Under the pieces are notes generated by a model. The model was not told where the DNA came from and made no database searches. It saw nothing but the letters and a program-made list of their open reading frames with translations. A program made the position numbers and the translations under genes. Source: CAXRGH01 sp964230195 (GTDB taxonomy: Bacteria; Pseudomonadota; Gammaproteobacteria; Enterobacterales; Alteromonadaceae). From it: 9,249 nucleotides of DNA. This document shows, piece after piece, positions 7,397 to 9,249 of this stretch (positions within the stretch are counted from its first letter, which is position 1; each line of letters starts with the position of its first letter). The stretch spans positions 1 through 9,249 of the forward strand of contig CAXRGH010000125.1 of the NCBI GenBank assembly GCA_964230195.1, given 5' to 3'.

Positions 7397-8281
7397 CTAT
7401 AGCTCCTCTACTGTGTTTTGCAATTTATCAATCAGTAACAATAAACCTTCGCGTACACTTGGATTACAGTCCATCAACACATCGTTAGCCTCTTGTAACA
7501 TCGATTGAATGGATGCTTTCACCGTTTCAATCGCGTCACGTTCGGCCAGCTGATGGTGGCTTTCCATAACCAAAATGTTGACGATGTTTGGTTCTCCTGA
7601 ACGTTTATCATCATCCGCATCTTTGACGTCATCACTGAACTGATAAGCCGTTGCAAATAATCGCGTTGCTTTGCACAAGCGTTGTGCAAGCCATTTATCA
7701 CCAGCAGCAATAGCAGGAAGTTCCATTGCCAGGGCAATAAGGGGCGCTGCTTTTTCAGTGGCTATCTGGGTATATCGTGCCTGTGTTAAGCCCGTTTTTA
7801 TGTTAACGTCTTGCACTTGACCACGAATGGTCTCATGGGTTCGTTGGTTAACCAATTGGATCAGCGTTGCTAATCGGTCTGAGCCGTTTTGAGCCAATGC
7901 CGTTATTGCCCCAGATATCAATGCATCGCCAACGCAAATAGCAACATCTTTACCGTACTTTACCCACACCGCGGCCTTGCCTCTACGACGCATATCCTTG
8001 TCTTGGATATCATCGTGGATCAAGGAAGCGTTGTGGAGCATTTCAACACAAGCGGCTATATTGACGCTCATCTCATGAGGGATTTGTAATGCGCGTGCTG
8101 TTGAATACGCTAATAAAGCGCGTTGCCTGCTACCGCCGCCACTTAAATGATAACTGACGGCCGCGGTTACCGTTTCACCGGCATGGGTACAGTTTTGTAC
8201 AATGCGTGCGTCAATGATTGTCTTAATGGCTTTGAGAGAGCGTTGAGAACTCGAATCGGTCGCTAATTTCAATTCTTGCAT
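7397..8281 (-). CDS. crtE: Geranylgeranyl diphosphate synthase
   Basis: A trans-isoprenyl diphosphate synthase of 294 residues that extends farnesyl or shorter allylic diphosphates with isopentenyl diphosphate to supply C20 GGPP to phytoene synthase. The first aspartate-rich motif is DDIQD (90-94) within HNASLIHDDIQDKD, and the second is DDVKD (217-221) in QFSDDVKDADDD. The residues four and five positions before the first motif are Ser86 and Ala85; small residues here are typical of enzymes making C20 or longer chains, unlike the aromatic residues of farnesyl synthases. The start chosen is ATG 8281-8279, because GGAG lies six bases upstream. A GTG at 8317 would add 12 residues but sits inside a stable hairpin and lacks a good ribosome site. 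It follows the opsin gene in the operon and ends three bases before crtI. GGPP as product also follows from the pathway context. Confidence 0.93.
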   Translation of the reverse strand: MQELKLATDSSSQRSLKAIKTIIDARIVQNCTHAGETVTAAVSYHLSGGGSRQRALLAYSTARALQIPHEMSVNIAACVEMLHNASLIHDDIQDKDMRRRGKAAVWVKYGKDVAICVGDALISGAITALAQNGSDRLATLIQLVNQRTHETIRGQVQDVNIKTGLTQARYTQIATEKAAPLIALAMELPAIAAGDKWLAQRLCKATRLFATAYQFSDDVKDADDDKRSGEPNIVNILVMESHHQLAERDAIETVKASIQSMLQEANDVLMDCNPSVREGLLLLIDKLQNTVEEL

Positions 8282-8287
8282 ACGATT

Positions 8288-8291
8288 CTCC
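8288..8291 (-). promoter_or_regulatory. crtE ribosome-binding site
   Basis: GGAG on the minus strand, six bases before the ATG at 8281, decides the crtE start in favour of the internal ATG over the GTG at 8317. Its GG is part of CTGG (8293-8290), which could alternatively pair with CCAG (8320-8317) on the far side of the upstream hairpin. Confidence 0.6.
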
Positions 8292-8296
8292 AGCAA

Positions 8297-8318
8297 AGCG
8301 GGGGATGAATCCCCCACT
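8297..8318 (-). other. Strong GC hairpin between the opsin gene and crtE
   Basis: On the minus strand GGGGGA (8315-8310), loop TTCA and TCCCCC (8305-8300) form a perfect six-pair stem. A-U, G-C and a G-U wobble extend it to nine pairs over 8318-8297. It begins 13 bases after the opsin stop codon. Only three T residues follow, so it is not a classical terminator. It more likely stabilises the 3' end of the opsin message, marks a processing site, or partly attenuates read-through into the carotenoid genes. The structure is directly visible; the role is inferred. Confidence 0.6.
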
Positions 8319-8331
8319 GGTTAAGCCTAAG

Positions 8332-9018
8332 TTAGCTATTTGCTGAATCACTCGTAGCAGCAGCCCAAATAACAACACCAAATGCAATCTTATTCACAAA
8401 GTCTGCAAGGTTGTAAATTAGGTTGAGAGATGCCGCGTCGGCAGCGCCTGCCATGTAACCCAATACATAGCCGATTGGGTAGATAGACCAACCGATTGTC
8501 ACAATCAGGCGTAATGCATTAAACGCGGTCTGACTGGCCTGATTGCCACTCGCGCTATTGATTTTACTCGCCTCACCAGCAAACACTTCGTACACGATGT
8601 ACAACCAGCCCACCATACCAATGATGAACCCAAGGGTAGCGCTAATGGTGCCCACTTCGCCAAGATAACCACCAACAAGCATGACAATACTTGCCACCAA
8701 TAGTCGCCAGAAAAGCGATGTTGGTACTACCGCGATTGCTGCAAGAATCAAGAAGAACTCAATAATTTGTAGCGGTACTGTTAATAACCAATCAACGTAT
8801 CTAAATACAGTAGGGCTTTCGCCAGTCTCTACCCAAACACCGCGCATGTAGAAGTAGTGCAAACATGCGATACCGGTAACCATTGCGGCAACTGATAGTG
8901 AAGTTTTCCACTTACCAACGGCCCTATCTCTTTCCACGAAGAAAAAGTACGTCGCAGCTAACATCGCTGCTGACATGATCCAAAAGCTTACACCCACGAA
9001 ATCATTAGGATTTAACAT
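8332..9018 (-). CDS. Proteorhodopsin, blue-absorbing type light-driven proton pump
   Basis: A seven-helix retinal protein of 228 residues in the inner membrane that pumps protons outward when illuminated. Helices are at roughly 8-28, 37-58, 73-97, 102-120, 124-147, 161-190 and 197-221. Key sites, with classical eBAC31A08 numbers in brackets: His54 (75), Asp76 (97, proton acceptor), Thr80 (101), Glu87 (108, proton donor) and Lys210 (231, Schiff base) in LADFVNK. The DTE triad marks an outward proton pump rather than a sodium or chloride pump. Gln84 occupies the position of the 105 green/blue switch, predicting blue absorption. The start ATG at 9018-9016 has a strong ribosome site (AAAGGAAA) and an in-frame TGA just upstream. 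The protein therefore lacks the cleavable signal peptide of eBAC31A08 and is 21 residues shorter at the N-terminus. It heads the operon whose other five genes make its retinal. Confidence 0.97.
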   Translation of the reverse strand: MLNPNDFVGVSFWIMSAAMLAATYFFFVERDRAVGKWKTSLSVAAMVTGIACLHYFYMRGVWVETGESPTVFRYVDWLLTVPLQIIEFFLILAAIAVVPTSLFWRLLVASIVMLVGGYLGEVGTISATLGFIIGMVGWLYIVYEVFAGEASKINSASGNQASQTAFNALRLIVTIGWSIYPIGYVLGYMAGAADAASLNLIYNLADFVNKIAFGVVIWAAATSDSANS

Positions 9019-9089
9019 AGCTATTTCCTTTCATATATTTTAGGTTTTTATCAAACATTTTCGCCACAAAGTGACTAAAAAATGAACGT

Positions 9090-9117
9090 CTTATAAAAAA
9101 TAATGTAGATTGTTCAA
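9090..9117 (-). promoter_or_regulatory. Probable sigma70-type promoter of the proteorhodopsin-carotenoid operon
   Basis: On the minus strand TTGAAC (9117-9112), a 16-base spacer and TATAAG (9095-9090) form the best promoter match in the leader, matching the consensus at 4 of 6 and 5 of 6 positions. It would give a leader of about 65 bases before the opsin ATG. The surrounding 231 bases are only about 24% GC, so other promoters or chance matches are possible. Confidence 0.45.
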
Positions 9118-9120
9118 AAC

Positions 9121-9145
9121 ACAATTTTTTCTGTTAAAAAATTGT
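9121..9145. repeat. Perfect AT-rich dyad upstream of the opsin promoter
   Basis: ACAATTTTTT (9121-9130), a five-base spacer and AAAAAATTGT (9136-9145) form a perfect 10-base inverted repeat directly upstream of the proposed -35 element (9117). The position suits an activator or regulator site, or an A-tract bend. The low complexity of the arms lowers the certainty. Confidence 0.4.
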
Positions 9146-9249
9146 TAATTGAATCGGCAACTAATACTGATAAGCGATAGAAATAGTTTAAAATTTATTC
9201 AAAAAAAGTTTTTAAACAGTATTTTTCAGCTGTTTTTATTTCCTAATGC

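Noticed and set aside
8282..8317. Longer crtE start at GTG 8317
   Set aside because: The codon falls within a stable hairpin and lacks a ribosome site, while ATG 8281 has GGAG at good spacing and the extra 12 residues are not family-like.
9186..9217. Inverted repeat GTTTAAAA/TTTTAAAC with a 16-base spacer
   Set aside because: The arms are short, almost pure A/T and set in DNA of about 15% GC, so chance is a sufficient explanation.
9214..9235. AAACAG/CTGTTT hairpin as a terminator of an upstream gene
   Set aside because: A six-base stem with a ten-base loop is too weak, and no gene end is visible in this region.

Overview
The window carries a complete proteorhodopsin photosystem operon on the minus strand, flanked by an alternative-polyamine gene pair and the end of an aspartokinase gene. 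The gene content, protein resemblances, moderate GC content in the genes and roughly 24% GC upstream of the rhodopsin gene all suggest a marine gammaproteobacterium, perhaps a Vibrionales, Alteromonadales or Oceanospirillales relative. The genus cannot be settled from this window. No RNA genes, CRISPR arrays, insertion sequences or phage genes were seen.

Layout from left to right. Bases 1-455 (+) hold the 3' end of lysine-sensitive aspartokinase III (lysC). Only 19 bases later, and converging on it, is nspC (carboxynorspermidine decarboxylase, minus). Upstream of nspC lies a carboxynorspermidine/carboxyspermidine dehydrogenase gene (minus), separated from it by a terminator-like hairpin. Bases 2974-9018 are a tight six-gene minus-strand operon transcribed from right to left: proteorhodopsin, crtE, crtI, crtB, crtY, blh. 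Bases 9019-9249 are an AT-rich promoter region.

How the genes work together. CrtE makes GGPP, CrtB condenses two GGPP to phytoene, CrtI desaturates it to lycopene, CrtY cyclises lycopene to beta-carotene, and Blh cleaves beta-carotene to two retinals. Retinal binds Lys210 of the opsin to form a light-driven proton pump. The opsin has the DTE proton-pumping triad (D76, T80, E87) and Gln84 at the spectral-tuning site (Q105 in classical numbering), so it should absorb blue light. No idi gene and no dedicated regulator are present here.

The polyamine pair uses L-aspartate beta-semialdehyde plus a diamine to make a carboxy-polyamine, which is then decarboxylated to norspermidine or spermidine. 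Aspartokinase begins the route to aspartate semialdehyde, so the left flank is metabolically coherent. No convincing intrinsic terminator separates blh from the polyamine genes, so read-through from the light operon is possible.

The systems themselves are known. The points most worth a second look are the hairpin just after the opsin gene, the blue tuning, the AT-rich dyad next to the opsin promoter, the possible tiny hydrophobic peptide between blh and the dehydrogenase, and the coupling of light-operon and polyamine genes.
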